Assembly: GCA_963849485.1 (NCBI GenBank)
Contig: CAWKIF010000124.1
Span: forward strand, 12,200-76,199
Origin: CAVTWJ01 sp963849485
GTDB taxonomy: Bacteria; Oederibacteriota; Muellerivitia; Muellerivitales; Muellerivitaceae
Direction: 5' to 3'
DNA: 64,000 bases
Each line of letters opens with the position of its first letter. The stretch's first letter is position 1. Under the pieces are notes generated by a model, which did not search any database, had not been told where the DNA came from, and saw nothing but the letters and a program-made list of their open reading frames with translations. Below, piece after piece: positions 63,533 to 64,000 of this stretch. The translations under genes and the position numbers were made by a program.

Positions 63533-63754
63533 TTACGACCAATTTTCAAGTGGGATGCCGCTTCCTTCGATGATGCTTTTTAGGGTACCAATGGGCAAAT
63601 CTCTACCCTTATGAAATGGCACGATGACTTGTTTTTCTGTTTGGGGGTTATGCCACTTCTGATGACTTCCTTTGCTACCGACAAGCAAAAAACCATTATG
63701 CCGAAGCACGCGAATTATTTCGTTTGGCTTAAGACGAGGATATTTGGAACCCAA
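63533..63754 (-). CDS. hicA: HicA-type toxin (mRNA interferase)
   Basis: A 73-residue HicA-family protein: 'EIIRVLRHNGFLLVGSKGSHQKWHN' contains the catalytic-region 'GSHxKW' histidine, then 'VIVPFHKGRDLPIGTLKSII'. It begins with TTG three bases after the hicB stop, an antitoxin-first order. HicA binds and cleaves mRNA when not held by HicB. Confidence 0.85.
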   Translation of the reverse strand: MGSKYPRLKPNEIIRVLRHNGFLLVGSKGSHQKWHNPQTEKQVIVPFHKGRDLPIGTLKSIIEGSGIPLENWS

Positions 63755-63757
63755 GGT

Positions 63758-63961
63758 CTAAAGGGCGAGAGCTTTGACTTTTGCGTTTTTAGCGAAATGG
63801 AGTTTCGTGGACGGCTCAAGGTAAAGCTCGATGGCCTCTTGGATATTCTTCATAGCTTCTTTTTCCGTATCCCCAAAGCTTGTACAGCCGGGGAGTTCTG
63901 GACAATAAACCGCATAGGATTTGGCTTGTTTGTCGTATTCCAAAACCACTCGAATTTGCAT
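63758..63961 (-). CDS. hicB: HicB-type antitoxin
   Basis: A 67-residue HicB-like protein ('VVLEYDKQAKSYAVYCPELPGCTSFGDTEKEAMKNIQEAIELYL') with the partial RNase-H-like fold of this family. The DNA-binding C-terminus of longer HicB proteins is absent. ATG 63961 follows AGGAGG, and a TATAAT stands 23 bases upstream. Forms a pair with hicA. Confidence 0.87.
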   Translation of the reverse strand: MQIRVVLEYDKQAKSYAVYCPELPGCTSFGDTEKEAMKNIQEAIELYLEPSTKLHFAKNAKVKALAL

Positions 63962-63983
63962 ACTTCCCTCCTGAATTAGATTC

Positions 63984-63989
63984 ATTATA
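63984..63989 (-). promoter_or_regulatory. -10 box of the hicBA promoter
   Basis: A perfect TATAAT on the minus strand, 23 bases before the hicB start. The -35 region would fall outside the window. Confidence 0.6.
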
Positions 63990-64000
63990 TCACAACACTC

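Overview
The window (about 57-60 % G+C by eye) looks like a chromosomal segment of an uncultured Gram-negative bacterium that degrades plant cell walls. The Gram-negative reading rests on an outer-membrane porin, a PorV-like barrel and a TolC/CusBA-type pump. Secreted enzymes have very long Thr/Pro/Ser linkers and end in short FlgD/T9SS-like C-terminal domains, a style seen in FCB-group and several candidate phyla. I cannot place the phylum. No rRNA, tRNA, CRISPR array or IS transposase was seen.

Layout. 1-3.9 kb: the 3' end of a surface protein and a GH12 glucanase. 3.9-13.7 kb: two complete KdpD/KdpE two-component systems on either side of a porin. 13.7-25.6 kb: an SUMF1-type exported protein, a NarM-like protein, a 31-residue membrane peptide, a YHS-like exported protein, three tandem PII proteins with different T-loops, a membrane protein, an HTH-DUF1232 protein and a TolC/CusB/CusA heavy-metal-type RND pump. 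26.1-30.2 kb: an ECF sigma factor, a membrane anti-sigma-like protein with a FlgD-like Ig domain, a PA14-CBM9 protein and a PorV-like barrel with a TPR tail. 30.4-56.8 kb: a secreted polysaccharide-degradation island (GH30-CBM3, GH62-malectin-CBM3, GH30, an AraC regulator, a frameshifted GH74, an S53 peptidase with NHL repeats, and a large Cys-rich surface protein). 57.2-63.5 kb: the kdpFABC potassium pump with several small membrane proteins. 63.5-64 kb: a hicBA toxin-antitoxin pair.

How the parts may work together. The GH12, GH30, GH62 and GH74 enzymes would attack glucans, xylan, arabinoxylan side chains and xyloglucan. Their C-terminal domains are probable export or anchoring signals, and the PorV-like protein is a candidate partner. 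The sigma/anti-sigma pair beside it could sense the state of this export system or the substrate.

The most striking non-coding signal is a family of phased TAAC direct repeats. Pairs lie 11 bp apart and recur about every 32 bp, ending 15-16 bp before a -10-like hexamer. They precede the NarM-like gene (15375), the 31-residue peptide gene (16061) and, less perfectly, the HTH-DUF1232 gene (19118). Related repeats lie between kdpD and the porin and upstream of the kdp region. This geometry is that of binding sites for PhoB/OmpR-family regulators, the family of KdpE, and suggests an undescribed regulon linking potassium or phosphate status, PII signalling and the RND pump. A second non-coding theme is a family of roughly 100-170 bp imperfect palindromes scattered between genes; one of them supplies part of a signal peptide.
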